NCBI GenBank assembly: GCA_947500435.1
Contig: CANMRV010000010.1
Location: forward strand, 34,828-98,827
Reading direction: 5' to 3'
Source of the DNA: an uncultured Flavobacteriaceae bacterium
GTDB taxonomy: Bacteria; Bacteroidota; Bacteroidia; Flavobacteriales; Flavobacteriaceae
Length of the DNA stretch: 64,000 bases
This document shows, one piece after another, positions 41,312 through 50,096 of this stretch; the first letter of the stretch is position 1; the number at the start of each line of letters is the position of its first letter. Below the pieces are notes generated by a model, which had not been told where the DNA came from, searched no databases, and was given only the letters and a program-made list of their open reading frames with translations. The position numbers were made by a program, and so were the translations under genes.

Positions 41312-43516
41312 ATGACAAGAGCCTTTTTGGCCGTTGTATTTACCATACTTTCGGTTTTTTCAGCCTTCTCACAAACTGAAAACAAATCATTTACGGTAAA
41401 ATATATTACAGATTCTAATTTTGTGCCTGATGGGGTTCTTGACGAACCTTTATGGGAAACTGCGGAAAGTGCCAACAACTACTGGCAATACTTCCCTACG
41501 GACTCAGTTCAGGCCGAAAAGCAGTCCGAAGTTAAAATACTCTATGACGATAAGAACCTGTACATAGGAATAAAAGCTTACTCTATTGGTGAAAATTATT
41601 CTCTTACTTCCTTAAAACGAGACTTTCGAGGAAGCGGAGTTGATAGTTTCTCAATTGTATTAGATACCTATAACGACGGAACTAACGCATTTCTGTTTGG
41701 TATTAACCCGTACGGTGTAAGAAGAGAAGCACTCATTTCAAATGGCGGAACTGACCGCAGGAGTTTCAATCTTTCGTGGGATGTGAAATGGCAGGGTAAT
41801 TCTAAAATCTATGATGATTATTTCACCGCTGAAATGATTATCCCGCTTACATCCTTAAAGTTTAAAGAGGGTGCAACGAAATGGCGGTTCAACAGTTATC
41901 GGATTGAAACCCAAAATAATGAAAGAAGTTCATGGATGAGAGTACCCCAAAACCAATTGATTTTCAATCTGGCATTCATGGGTGATATGGTTTTTGAAAA
42001 ACCCTTGGGGAAATCGAGAACCCCTCTTGCCATCATACCTTATATCAACGCCCTTTCTCAAAAGGACTTCGAGACCGATGAAGGTATGAATACTGTAAAA
42101 TTTGGTGGGGATGCCAAAGTTGCAATAGGTAACAATCTGAATTTGGATGTTACTGTTAATCCTGATTTTTCACAAGTAGAGGTCGATGACCAAGTGACGA
42201 ATCTTACCCGTTTTGAAGTCTCATTACCTGAAAAAAGACAATTTTTCATCGATAATAGTGACCTTTTTGCAAGTTTTGGAGATCAACGGGATGCTAACCC
42301 TTTCTTTTCGCGACGTATTGGTATCGCTAGTGATACAGCTGGAAATTCCATCGAAAATAAAATCATAGGAGGTGTACGACTAAGCGGTAAGTTGACCAAG
42401 AATATGCGGGTTGGTGTATTGAATATTCAAACAGCAAAAGATGAGGAAAACGAGATTCCGTCAAACAACAATACCATGATAGCATTGCAGCATCGTGTAT
42501 TTTCAAGATCCAATATAGGCGCCTTTTTCATCAATAAGCAGTCGTTCGAAGCTAATGATTTTGTAGAACGTGAAGAGGAATACAATCGTGTTTTGGGCCT
42601 CGACTACAATTTGGCATCGAAAGATAATACATGGACAGGGCAATTCTATACGCACAAATCGTTTCAACCAGATGACAAGCTTGGAAATTTTTCCACTGGC
42701 GCTACCATGCGGTATCAGTCAAGAAAATATAATTTCTATAGCAAGGGCCTTTACATAGATGAAGATTTTTCTTCAGACCTTGGTTTCGTTAGGAGAACAG
42801 GTATTGTCAAAGGAATTCTAAGCGCAGAACGTGTTTTTTGGCCTAAAAAAGGAATCATCCAAAACCATGGTTTCCAATTTTTTCCGATAATATTATGGGA
42901 CCCGAATCTAGATTTTAAGAATACAGATTACGACTTTAGAACCCAATGGGAGGTGCAATTTCAAGATCAATCTCGATTCAATTTGGGAATGACCAATAGT
43001 TATACATTTTTATTTGACAGCTTTGATCCCACCGGAACAGATGACGCCCTAGAGTTGCCCGGTGACCAAGGATACCACTATAATAGCGTAGAGTTTGGTT
43101 ATCAATCTGATCAGCGGAAACGTTTTGCTTTTGATGTCGGTTCCGAAGTAGGTCGCTTTTTCAATGGAAAACGCTTTTCAGTCGAAAGCATGATGACCCT
43201 ACGATTTCAGCCGAAAGTTTTTCTTTCCTTGGTTCTGAATTATGATCAAATCAATTTACCTGACCCCTACCCCAGTGCGGATATTTGGTTGGTCAGTCCT
43301 AAAATAGATATCACTTTCAGTAAATCCATTTTCTGGTCGACACTTATACAATATAGTAATCAGCGAGATAATTTAGGTATTAACTCAAGATTGCAATGGC
43401 GTTTTGCACCCTTGTCCGACTTGTTCATAGTTTACAATGACAACTACTTTGTAAATAGTTTTCAGCCAAGAAACAGATCTATCAACTTGAAATTCACCTA
43501 TTGGTTAAACATTTAA
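41312..43516 (+). CDS. DUF5916 outer-membrane protein with CBM9-like domain, copy 3
   Basis: 734 residues from ATG 41312 (MTRAFLAVVFTILSVFSAFSQ signal peptide). The CBM9-like domain has DGVLDEPLWETAESA and LYIGIKAYS. The DUF5916 part has PEKRQFFIDNSDLFASFG, DFSSDLGFVRRTGI and ends INLKFTYWLNI. Sequence drift is concentrated in barrel loops (for example the region after FLFDSFDPTGTD), which is expected for surface-exposed segments. A Cof-type phosphatase gene begins 24 nt after the stop and may share its transcript. Confidence 0.92.
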   Translation: MTRAFLAVVFTILSVFSAFSQTENKSFTVKYITDSNFVPDGVLDEPLWETAESANNYWQYFPTDSVQAEKQSEVKILYDDKNLYIGIKAYSIGENYSLTSLKRDFRGSGVDSFSIVLDTYNDGTNAFLFGINPYGVRREALISNGGTDRRSFNLSWDVKWQGNSKIYDDYFTAEMIIPLTSLKFKEGATKWRFNSYRIETQNNERSSWMRVPQNQLIFNLAFMGDMVFEKPLGKSRTPLAIIPYINALSQKDFETDEGMNTVKFGGDAKVAIGNNLNLDVTVNPDFSQVEVDDQVTNLTRFEVSLPEKRQFFIDNSDLFASFGDQRDANPFFSRRIGIASDTAGNSIENKIIGGVRLSGKLTKNMRVGVLNIQTAKDEENEIPSNNNTMIALQHRVFSRSNIGAFFINKQSFEANDFVEREEEYNRVLGLDYNLASKDNTWTGQFYTHKSFQPDDKLGNFSTGATMRYQSRKYNFYSKGLYIDEDFSSDLGFVRRTGIVKGILSAERVFWPKKGIIQNHGFQFFPIILWDPNLDFKNTDYDFRTQWEVQFQDQSRFNLGMTNSYTFLFDSFDPTGTDDALELPGDQGYHYNSVEFGYQSDQRKRFAFDVGSEVGRFFNGKRFSVESMMTLRFQPKVFLSLVLNYDQINLPDPYPSADIWLVSPKIDITFSKSIFWSTLIQYSNQRDNLGINSRLQWRFAPLSDLFIVYNDNYFVNSFQPRNRSINLKFTYWLNI

Positions 43517-43540
43517 TCCCTTTGATTTAATACAAGTTCC

Positions 43541-44338
43541 ATGAACTTTAAAGTGCTTTGTTCAGATTTAGATGGAACCATGCTCTCAACCAAGAGTGAT
43601 GTCTCAGACTTCACTATCTCAGAAATTACTCGTATTCGGGAAGCTGTCCGAATTATTTTGGTTTCAGCTCGTATGCCCCAATCAATGACCTATTTACAAG
43701 AAAGGTTAGGTGTTAGCAATCGACCTATTATTTGTTATAACGGGGCACTTGTAGTTGATGGAACTGAAGAATTATTCTCAGAGACAATCGATTTCAAGGC
43801 AGTTGAGAAAATCCAGCGACTTTCAGAAGAGCATGGGATAAAATTGGGACTTTACCACAATAGAGAATGGTACGTAGAAGAAACGTCTGAACGGGTTGAA
43901 AAAGAAATCAAATACACAAGAACAGAACCAACCTATAGACCAACTTCGGTCACACTTAAAGATTGGAAGAATCGGAATATAAGTGCACACAAAATAATGT
44001 TGATGGGTACCAAAAATTCTGCGGATGCTATATTTTCATTATTGATTAATGGATTAAGCGAGCATTTGAACATATACCGTTCAAATGATACGCTTATCGA
44101 AGTGGCTCCAAAATCGGTTTCTAAATTATCAGCAATTCAGTTATTACTTTCTTCGGATGAAACGTTGGCCGATGTTATCTCCTTCGGGGACAATTATAAT
44201 GATATGGAAATGCTCAAACATTCTGGATGTGGTGTTGCTGTTGAAAATGCGCGCGAGGAAGTTAAATCCATTGCCAATCATATTACGCTCAAGAATACAG
44301 AACATGGTGTTGCCCACTTTATCAAGCAACATTTATAA
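43541..44338 (+). CDS. Cof-type HAD-IIB family phosphatase
   Basis: 265 residues. HAD motif I is LCSDLDGTML near residue 5, motif II is ILVSARM, Lys in motif III is at SVSKLSAIQ, and motif IV is ISFGDNYNDMEML. A C2B cap (about 80-190) lies between motifs II and III. Cof/YidA-type enzymes dephosphorylate sugar phosphates and cofactors in the cytosol. The substrate is not predictable. It lies between the third DUF5916 gene and the DUF819 gene with short gaps on both sides. Confidence 0.93.
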   Translation: MNFKVLCSDLDGTMLSTKSDVSDFTISEITRIREAVRIILVSARMPQSMTYLQERLGVSNRPIICYNGALVVDGTEELFSETIDFKAVEKIQRLSEEHGIKLGLYHNREWYVEETSERVEKEIKYTRTEPTYRPTSVTLKDWKNRNISAHKIMLMGTKNSADAIFSLLINGLSEHLNIYRSNDTLIEVAPKSVSKLSAIQLLLSSDETLADVISFGDNYNDMEMLKHSGCGVAVENAREEVKSIANHITLKNTEHGVAHFIKQHL

Positions 44339-44372
44339 ATGTTTATATTTGGAAAAACCATTCTACTTCTAA

Positions 44373-45650
44373 ATGACCGAAAATAGCCTACCCCAGCCAC
44401 TAATTGCCGATGATACTATTGTCTTTGGACTTCTAGCTTTATGTTTAGGTTTTGTTTTCTACACCTCATCAATTAAAACTGGATTTTGGAAAAAGTTTTA
44501 TGGAATAGTTCCTACCGTATTGATGTGTTATTTGTTACCCGGAATACTTACAAGTTTAGGGGTCATTTCAGATGAAACATCTAACCTTTATTTTGTAGCA
44601 AGTCGTTATTTACTGCCTGCTGCCTTAGTCTTAATGACTTTGAGCATTGATTTAAAAGCCATCGCCAATTTAGGTTCTAAAGCCCTTATCATGTTTTTTA
44701 CTGGAACAGCAGGAATTATCATTGGGGGGCCGTTGGCAATATTGATAGTATCCATTTTTTCTCCAGAAACTGTTGGTGTTGTCGGTCCGGATGCCGTTTG
44801 GCGTGGACTTTCTACCATAGCGGGAAGCTGGATTGGTGGCGGAGCAAACCAAGCAGCAATGTTCGAAATTTTTGAATATAACCCTGATAAATTTGGGGGA
44901 ATGGTTCTCGTGGATATTGTCATTGCCAATATTTGGATGGCCATATTGCTCTTAGGCATTGGTAAAACCAAACAAATCGATAAATGGCTGAAGGCAGACA
45001 CTTCATCCATCGAGATTTTAAAAGAAAAAGTTACCGCTCATACTGCAAAAATCACTCGGGTTGCAACATTACATGACTACATCATAATGCTCGCATTGGC
45101 ATTTACAGCTGTAGGTATTTCCCATTTATTCGGAAATAACTTTTCTGAATTTTTGAAAGCTACCTTTGAAGTTGTGCGAGATAAAACCAAAATACTATCC
45201 TCTTTAGGGTCTACATTTTTATGGATGGTTGTGTGTGCGACCGCTATTGGAATTGCCTTATCTTTTACAAAAGCTAAGAGCTATGAAGGAGCTGGCGCCA
45301 GTAAAATCGGGGGAATGTTTATTTACATCCTTGTAGCTACTATAGGTATGCAAATGGACCTCAGTAAAGTTTTGGAAAACCCAGGACTTATTCTTATAGG
45401 ACTTATATGGATTTCAATTCATGCAGGATTGTTGATTTTAGTGGCCAAACTCATTAAGGCACCTTTTTTCTTTTTAGCCGTAGGAAGTCAAGCCAACGTT
45501 GGTGGTGCTGCTTCGGCTCCTGTAGTTGCAGCAGAGTTTCATCCTTCATTAACTTCTGTAGGTATTCTACTAGCTGTTTTTGGCTATGTTGTTGGTACAG
45601 GTGGAGCTTATCTTTGCGCGATATTGATGGAGGTTGCTTCTAAAGTTTAG
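44373..45650 (+). CDS. DUF819 family membrane protein (YjcL-like)
   Basis: 425 residues with about 12 membrane helices. Family signatures are visible: GSWIGGGANQAAMFEIFE in the first half, and VGSQANVGGAASAPVVAAEFHPSL with GYVVGTGGAYLCA in the second. The inverted Gly-rich pairs suggest a two-fold repeat transporter. DUF819 has been proposed as a keratin or amino-acid-derivative transporter, but this is unproven. It lies 34 nt downstream of the HAD gene. Confidence 0.9.
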   Translation: MTENSLPQPLIADDTIVFGLLALCLGFVFYTSSIKTGFWKKFYGIVPTVLMCYLLPGILTSLGVISDETSNLYFVASRYLLPAALVLMTLSIDLKAIANLGSKALIMFFTGTAGIIIGGPLAILIVSIFSPETVGVVGPDAVWRGLSTIAGSWIGGGANQAAMFEIFEYNPDKFGGMVLVDIVIANIWMAILLLGIGKTKQIDKWLKADTSSIEILKEKVTAHTAKITRVATLHDYIIMLALAFTAVGISHLFGNNFSEFLKATFEVVRDKTKILSSLGSTFLWMVVCATAIGIALSFTKAKSYEGAGASKIGGMFIYILVATIGMQMDLSKVLENPGLILIGLIWISIHAGLLILVAKLIKAPFFFLAVGSQANVGGAASAPVVAAEFHPSLTSVGILLAVFGYVVGTGGAYLCAILMEVASKV

Positions 45651-45720
45651 ATTTTTGACTTTAAAACTTTTTAATTCTATTCAAAAAAATTACTGATATT
45701 TGCCGCACTAAAATAAACCT

Positions 45721-46425
45721 ATGAAAAAGGTACTTTATGCTTTCGCTTTATTACTATTAATTTCTGCGTGTGGAGATGGAATTACCGAAAACACAATGAC
45801 AGTTTCAGGTACCGTCAAAGGACTTAAAAAGGGTACTTTATATCTTCAACACATTCCAGATTCTGTTTTGGTAGTTGTCGATTCTCTTGAAATAAAAGGA
45901 GATGGTTCTTTTCAATTTCAAACGGAACTAGAGAGTCCCGAAATATTTTATCTGTATTTAAATAAAAAAGATAACAACGACCTTAACGATCGCATCTCAT
46001 TTTTTGGCGAACCAGGAAATATAACCATAAACACTTCTTGGAATACTTTTGATACCAATGCGGAAATATCAGGATCTGAAACGCATAAAAAGCTAGAAGA
46101 ATACCGCAAGCATATGACCCGTGTTAACAAAAGAAATCTGGAAATTTTACAACAAGGTTATAATTCAGAAACCCCTTTAGATTCTTTGCAACTGGATTCT
46201 TTACAACGTAAAAGTGATCGCAATACACAACGCGGTTATCTTTTTGCTATTAATTTTGCTATCAATAACAAGGATTCTTACATAGCACCATATATAGCAA
46301 TTAGTGAAATAGCGAACGCCAATGTGAAGTATTTAGATTCAATCAACAATTCCCTTACGCCTGAGGTCGCTGATTCTAAGTATGGTCGATTGCTTAAAGA
46401 ACATATAACTGAGATTAAAAACTAG
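45721..46425 (+). CDS. DUF4369 domain lipoprotein
   Basis: 234 residues with lipoprotein signal MKKVLYAFALLLLISAC. Residues about 27-125 are DUF4369: MTVSGTVKGLKKGTLYLQHI, VVDSLEIKGDGSFQFQTELESPEIFYLYL and GNITINTSWNTF. In many Bacteroidota this domain precedes a thioredoxin-like fold (TlpA/ResA), but here the C-terminal half is helical with no CxxC, so the redox domain is absent. It is probably an envelope lipoprotein of unknown role. A terminator follows. Confidence 0.88.
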   Translation: MKKVLYAFALLLLISACGDGITENTMTVSGTVKGLKKGTLYLQHIPDSVLVVVDSLEIKGDGSFQFQTELESPEIFYLYLNKKDNNDLNDRISFFGEPGNITINTSWNTFDTNAEISGSETHKKLEEYRKHMTRVNKRNLEILQQGYNSETPLDSLQLDSLQRKSDRNTQRGYLFAINFAINNKDSYIAPYIAISEIANANVKYLDSINNSLTPEVADSKYGRLLKEHITEIKN

Positions 46426-46428
46426 GTA

Positions 46429-46458
46429 TAAAAAAACCCGCTTAAAGCGGGTTTTTAT
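46429..46458. terminator. Bidirectional terminator between convergent genes
   Basis: AAAAACCCGCT/AGCGGGTTTTT with a short loop. It sits between the DUF4369 stop (46425) and the stop of the minus-strand 89-residue gene (46475) and has A/T tracts on both sides, so it serves both. Confidence 0.88.
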
Positions 46459-46474
46459 TTTGTATACTTTAATC

Positions 46475-46744
46475 TTAACCGAGCTTATTCAATTGCTCAA
46501 TCAACGCAGCACCTTTTTTCTCTAGTTCCGCTTTTACGCTTTTCAAATGAGCTGGTCGATTTTCAACACTTCTTTGATTTACTTTAGCAATCAAATCGTC
46601 AAAAGTTTCAATAGCACTATCGATTATCTTTGCGCCTTCTTTTGAGTCCGGTTTATTATTGGCTGCATCAACGATGTATACAGCTTCTATAATATCACCC
46701 AACACATAATTGATATCTTTCTTTAAATCTCTAATATTTGCCAT
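46475..46744 (-). CDS. Small conserved helical protein of unknown function
   Basis: 89 residues, almost entirely helical, no membrane segment: MANIRDLKKDINYVLGDIIEAVYIV, then SAIETFDDLIAKVNQ, then a Lys/Glu-rich helix ending LIEQLNKLG. Flavobacteria commonly carry such a gene near manA, by my recollection of gene order. The function is unknown. The acidic-basic pattern suggests a soluble coiled-coil-like dimer. A shared terminator lies downstream. Confidence 0.72.
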   Translation of the reverse strand: MANIRDLKKDINYVLGDIIEAVYIVDAANNKPDSKEGAKIIDSAIETFDDLIAKVNQRSVENRPAHLKSVKAELEKKGAALIEQLNKLG

Positions 46745-46808
46745 TTGTAGTATTTTTTACAAAAATAAGGTTTTAGGCAACCCCCTTCAAAGAATACATG
46801 GAAAAGAG

Positions 46809-47771
46809 TTAAATCGTAACTTCTAACAGTTTTACTGCAGTTGTTTTTAAAGTAATGGTTTTACAATCGGCCGGAACCAAAACCGTCTCCCCTTTTTGAA
46901 TAGTTGTTGAACCTAAATTATTTTGGACTTCTACAGATCCGCCTACACACATATAAATTGTGAAAGAGTCTCTTTGTGATATATCCTGACTTAAATTCTT
47001 AGAAAGCTCGAGGAAATTTGTTTTGAAATATGGGCAATCAACCATAGTATTTATAGCATCCTTGTCCTGAGGGTACGATACTTTAAAATCATCTTTCTTA
47101 TCATAATCGATAGCATCCAAAGCTAGTTCTGTATGTAATTCTCTAAGGTTTCCGTTCTTATCTTTTCGATTGAAATCAAAGACGCGGTAGGTGACATCAG
47201 AGGTCTGTTGAATCTCGGCCAATAAAACCCCCGCACCGATGGCATGTATCTTTCCGGTATTGATAAAAAATGTATCTCCCTCCGTAACTGATTCGTAATT
47301 GAGTAAATCCAGTAAGGTATCATTTTCAAGACTTGCAGCATATTCCTCTTTGGAAACATCTTTATTGAAACCTACAATTAGATTCGCATCTTCGTCAGCA
47401 TCCATGATGTACCACATTTCCGTTTTTCCAAAAGAGTCATGCCGCTCTTTCGCTAATTCATCATTGGGATGTAGTTGGATAGAAAGGTCTTTCTTTGCAT
47501 CAATAAACTTAATAAGAATGGGGAAATCAGTTCCAAAACGTTCCACCACACTTTTACCTAAAACCGCTTCAGGGTTCTCATTTATCAACTCTTGTAAAGA
47601 GGTGCCTGATAAATCTCCATTGGCTATAACTGACACATCACCTTTCACGGTAGAAAGTTCCCAGCTTTCACCAGTGATATCATTCTCAATAGGCTTGCCC
47701 AAGACATCTTTTAGTTTGGTTCCTCCCCAAAGACGTTCTTTTAAAATCGGCTGAAATTTAAGTGGATACAT
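46809..47771 (-). CDS. manA: Mannose-6-phosphate isomerase, class I
   Basis: 320 residues, the short class I (Bacillus ManA-like) form. The enzyme interconverts mannose-6-phosphate and fructose-6-phosphate. Zinc-site residues appear in LSIQLHPNDELAKE (His) and KTEMWYIM (Glu), with the further His in NTGKIHAIGAG. The N-terminus (YPLKFQPILKERLWGGTKL) carries the signature W-G-G. It supports mannose use and GDP-mannose supply for polysaccharides. It is followed 64 nt later by the 89-residue gene. Confidence 0.95.
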   Translation of the reverse strand: MYPLKFQPILKERLWGGTKLKDVLGKPIENDITGESWELSTVKGDVSVIANGDLSGTSLQELINENPEAVLGKSVVERFGTDFPILIKFIDAKKDLSIQLHPNDELAKERHDSFGKTEMWYIMDADEDANLIVGFNKDVSKEEYAASLENDTLLDLLNYESVTEGDTFFINTGKIHAIGAGVLLAEIQQTSDVTYRVFDFNRKDKNGNLRELHTELALDAIDYDKKDDFKVSYPQDKDAINTMVDCPYFKTNFLELSKNLSQDISQRDSFTIYMCVGGSVEVQNNLGSTTIQKGETVLVPADCKTITLKTTAVKLLEVTI

Positions 47772-47881
47772 AACTTGTTAGATAATTGATACTCAATGTT
47801 TCAGGTTGGAAATTTACCGCTTTTGAGATTTTACTGCAATTTCATTCCAACTACTGCTCCTATACTCGATATAATACCTCC

Positions 47882-48289
47882 TTAACCTGAAAAAGTAACG
47901 AAATTACGAGGGGTTTCATATAAAGTCACTTCAAGGTCTTTTTCTGAATCGATATGTGGACGAAGTTTATTCCATATGACAACAGCAATATTTTCAGCAG
48001 TGGGATTTAAATCTTTGAACTCGGGCACTTCAACGTTCAAATTCTTATGATCAAAGGCGTTTTCAATTTCTGATTTTATTAGGTCTTTGAGAATTTTCAC
48101 ATCGATGACAAAACCTGTCTCTTGGTCTATTTCTCCGTAAACACTAACAATAAGTTCATAGTTATGCCCATGAAAATTCGGGTTGTTACACTTACCGAAT
48201 ATCTCATCGTTCTTCTCAAAACTCCAGTCCGGACGATACAAACGATGGGCTGCATTGAAATGTGCCCTTCTACTTACTTTTACTTTCAT
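47882..48289 (-). CDS. queD: 6-carboxytetrahydropterin synthase
   Basis: 135 residues. QueD converts dihydroneopterin triphosphate to 6-carboxytetrahydropterin in queuosine biosynthesis. The zinc His are in AHFNAAHRL and HGHNYEL. The catalytic Cys is in GKCNNPNFHGH, the Asp-His pair is FDHKNLN, and the substrate Glu is in YETPRNFV. All residues needed are present. It begins one base after the idi stop codon, so the two are cotranscribed. No other que genes are in the window. Confidence 0.93.
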   Translation of the reverse strand: MKVKVSRRAHFNAAHRLYRPDWSFEKNDEIFGKCNNPNFHGHNYELIVSVYGEIDQETGFVIDVKILKDLIKSEIENAFDHKNLNVEVPEFKDLNPTAENIAVVIWNKLRPHIDSEKDLEVTLYETPRNFVTFSG

Positions 48290-48290
48290 T

Positions 48291-48818
48291 TCAGGAAATG
48301 TTTTTTGTCAAGTGTTCGTAAAACTTCTCGAAAATTATCTTAAACCAAGCTGTATACTCGTCAGGGTTTTTCGCAATATCTTCTTTAACGTTGATAGGTT
48401 TCATCCATTTCCAATCGGCAACTTCTTCCTCATTTATAACAGGAGTTTCATTGTAATCACCAATCATAACATGATCTAGCTCGTGCTCGGTTAGTCCGTT
48501 ATCAAAGGGAGCTTTGTAAATAAATGAACATAGTTCCGTTAGTTCGGTCACAAAACCCATTTCTTCTTGCAATCTTCTTTTTCCAGCACCAATATTGGTT
48601 TCTCCTTCACGCTGATGACTGCAGCAGGTGTTTGTCCAAAGTAGCGGAGAATGGTATTTATGCGCAGCACGTTGTTGCAGCATAGTTTCCCCTTTATCAT
48701 TCATTACAAAAACGGAAAATGCTCTATGCAAAACCGCTTTTTCATGGGCTTCCATTTTAGGCATAATGCCTATCTGCTCATCATTTTCATTCACTAAAAT
48801 TACATTCTCTTCTTTCAA
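48291..48818 (-). CDS. idi: Isopentenyl-diphosphate delta-isomerase, type I
   Basis: 175 residues, Nudix-fold type I IDI. It interconverts IPP and DMAPP for isoprenoids. The active-site Cys is in TNTCCSHQREGE, and the metal His residues are in HKYHSPLLWTNTCCSH and HRAFSVFV. The Nudix-like helix RRLQEEMGF has the catalytic Glu. WKWMKPINVKEDI near the C-terminus is conserved. It is upstream of and 1 nt from queD. Confidence 0.95.
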   Translation of the reverse strand: MKEENVILVNENDEQIGIMPKMEAHEKAVLHRAFSVFVMNDKGETMLQQRAAHKYHSPLLWTNTCCSHQREGETNIGAGKRRLQEEMGFVTELTELCSFIYKAPFDNGLTEHELDHVMIGDYNETPVINEEEVADWKWMKPINVKEDIAKNPDEYTAWFKIIFEKFYEHLTKNIS

Positions 48819-48948
48819 ATTATTTTCTTTTTATAGACAAATGCCCATAGCAAAGCATTTTTAACAAAAATAACACCTTTGCAGTACTTAAAACTGTAAG
48901 AAGGAATAAAATATGACTATGTAGGCATCGGCAAGAACAATATAAATC

Positions 48949-48978
48949 AAAAAACCCAATGCGAACATTGGGTCTTTT
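48949..48978 (-). terminator. Terminator of the PD40 lipoprotein gene
   Basis: The stem ACCCAATG/CATTGGGT (8 bp) has a CGAA loop. On the minus strand it is followed by six T residues. It begins 38 nt past the stop at 49016. Confidence 0.85.
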
Positions 48979-49015
48979 TGTGCCATAACATAACGCAGTC
49001 AAGCGTGTATTAATT

Positions 49016-50068
49016 TTAATATGCTTCAGGGTGAAAATACCCAAAATCTTGAGGTGTTGAAGCTAAAAGTGTAGTAACCTCATCAGAATTTATATTTACT
49101 TTTTTAATTTGAAACGGATGCTGTGTCAGATTGAGACTATGAAAATATACCTCCTTACCATCTAAAGACCAACACATACTACCGCCATTTGATCCCGTAT
49201 CATCAACCAATTTGCTTTCTTCATTACTCTCAACATCATAAACGGTAATATCAACATTGGTGTACGCCACATTTCCAGCAGAGAAAACAATTTGTTTTCC
49301 GTTCGGAGAAAAAGAAGGGTCGTGATCTCTTGTAAAGTTCGTCGTCAGTCTGGTGATATTCGAAATACTCCCATTTGCGCCGTCGTAGTCAGCACTATGT
49401 AATTCTAGTTCAGATAAATCGAAAGAAAGTGTGTTATCAGGAAATGCCATAAAAACAACTTGCGAATTATCAATCGAAAAGTTGGGGTCGATAATCCACC
49501 AATCTGATAAATTCTTCGGATTGTTCCCCTGGGCATCTGTTGTCACCATACGCCATTGCTTTCCTTCTAGAACTACTTGTTCAGCAATCATTAAAATTTT
49601 TGTTCCATCCTTGTTCCATCTTGAAACTCCTTGACCTGTCCAACCGTGTTTTCCTTTTTCAATGACTACTTGCTCATTTTTTCCATCTATATCTACCAGT
49701 AACAATTCAGCTTCCTGATAATTATCATGGTTCTTATCAGGGTTAACCTCGGAACGATACACTAACATTTTGGATTTATCAGGCGATACTTTTGGCCACC
49801 AATAATCATAATTCGGGTCGCTCAGAAGCAAAGTTTCTGTTTCATCTTGAAGTCGATACAACTCGTTGTGACCGTTCTTATCCGAAGAAAAAAGGATTCC
49901 TGAAGCAACTTGCTCATCGGGTATTGGGTTTTCGCCAACTGGATTTTCAGAGGCGTTATCCTTCTCACATGAACCGAATAATAAGACTATAAGCACCAAA
50001 GACAGAATACAAACTGTTTGAAAAAGGAAACCATATTGTGCAGATTGTATTTTGTTATGTTTCTTCAT
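49016..50068 (-). CDS. TolB-like PD40 beta-propeller lipoprotein
   Basis: 350 residues. An extended N-terminus ends in a lipobox (IVLLFGSC, about residue 34). The mature part contains PD40/WD40-like propeller repeats: GILFSSDKNGHNELYRLQD, WWPKVSPDKSKMLVY, VSRWNKDGTKILMIAE, DHDPSFSPNGKQIVFSAG and MCWSLDGKEVYFHS. It is probably on the periplasmic face of the outer membrane and binds other proteins, unlike soluble TolB. It is 28 nt downstream of the 1151-residue T9SS protein on the same strand, so it may belong to the surface-protein operon. Confidence 0.88.
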   Translation of the reverse strand: MKKHNKIQSAQYGFLFQTVCILSLVLIVLLFGSCEKDNASENPVGENPIPDEQVASGILFSSDKNGHNELYRLQDETETLLLSDPNYDYWWPKVSPDKSKMLVYRSEVNPDKNHDNYQEAELLLVDIDGKNEQVVIEKGKHGWTGQGVSRWNKDGTKILMIAEQVVLEGKQWRMVTTDAQGNNPKNLSDWWIIDPNFSIDNSQVVFMAFPDNTLSFDLSELELHSADYDGANGSISNITRLTTNFTRDHDPSFSPNGKQIVFSAGNVAYTNVDITVYDVESNEESKLVDDTGSNGGSMCWSLDGKEVYFHSLNLTQHPFQIKKVNINSDEVTTLLASTPQDFGYFHPEAY

Positions 50069-50096
50069 GAGATAGATATACTCTTAGAACGTTTTT

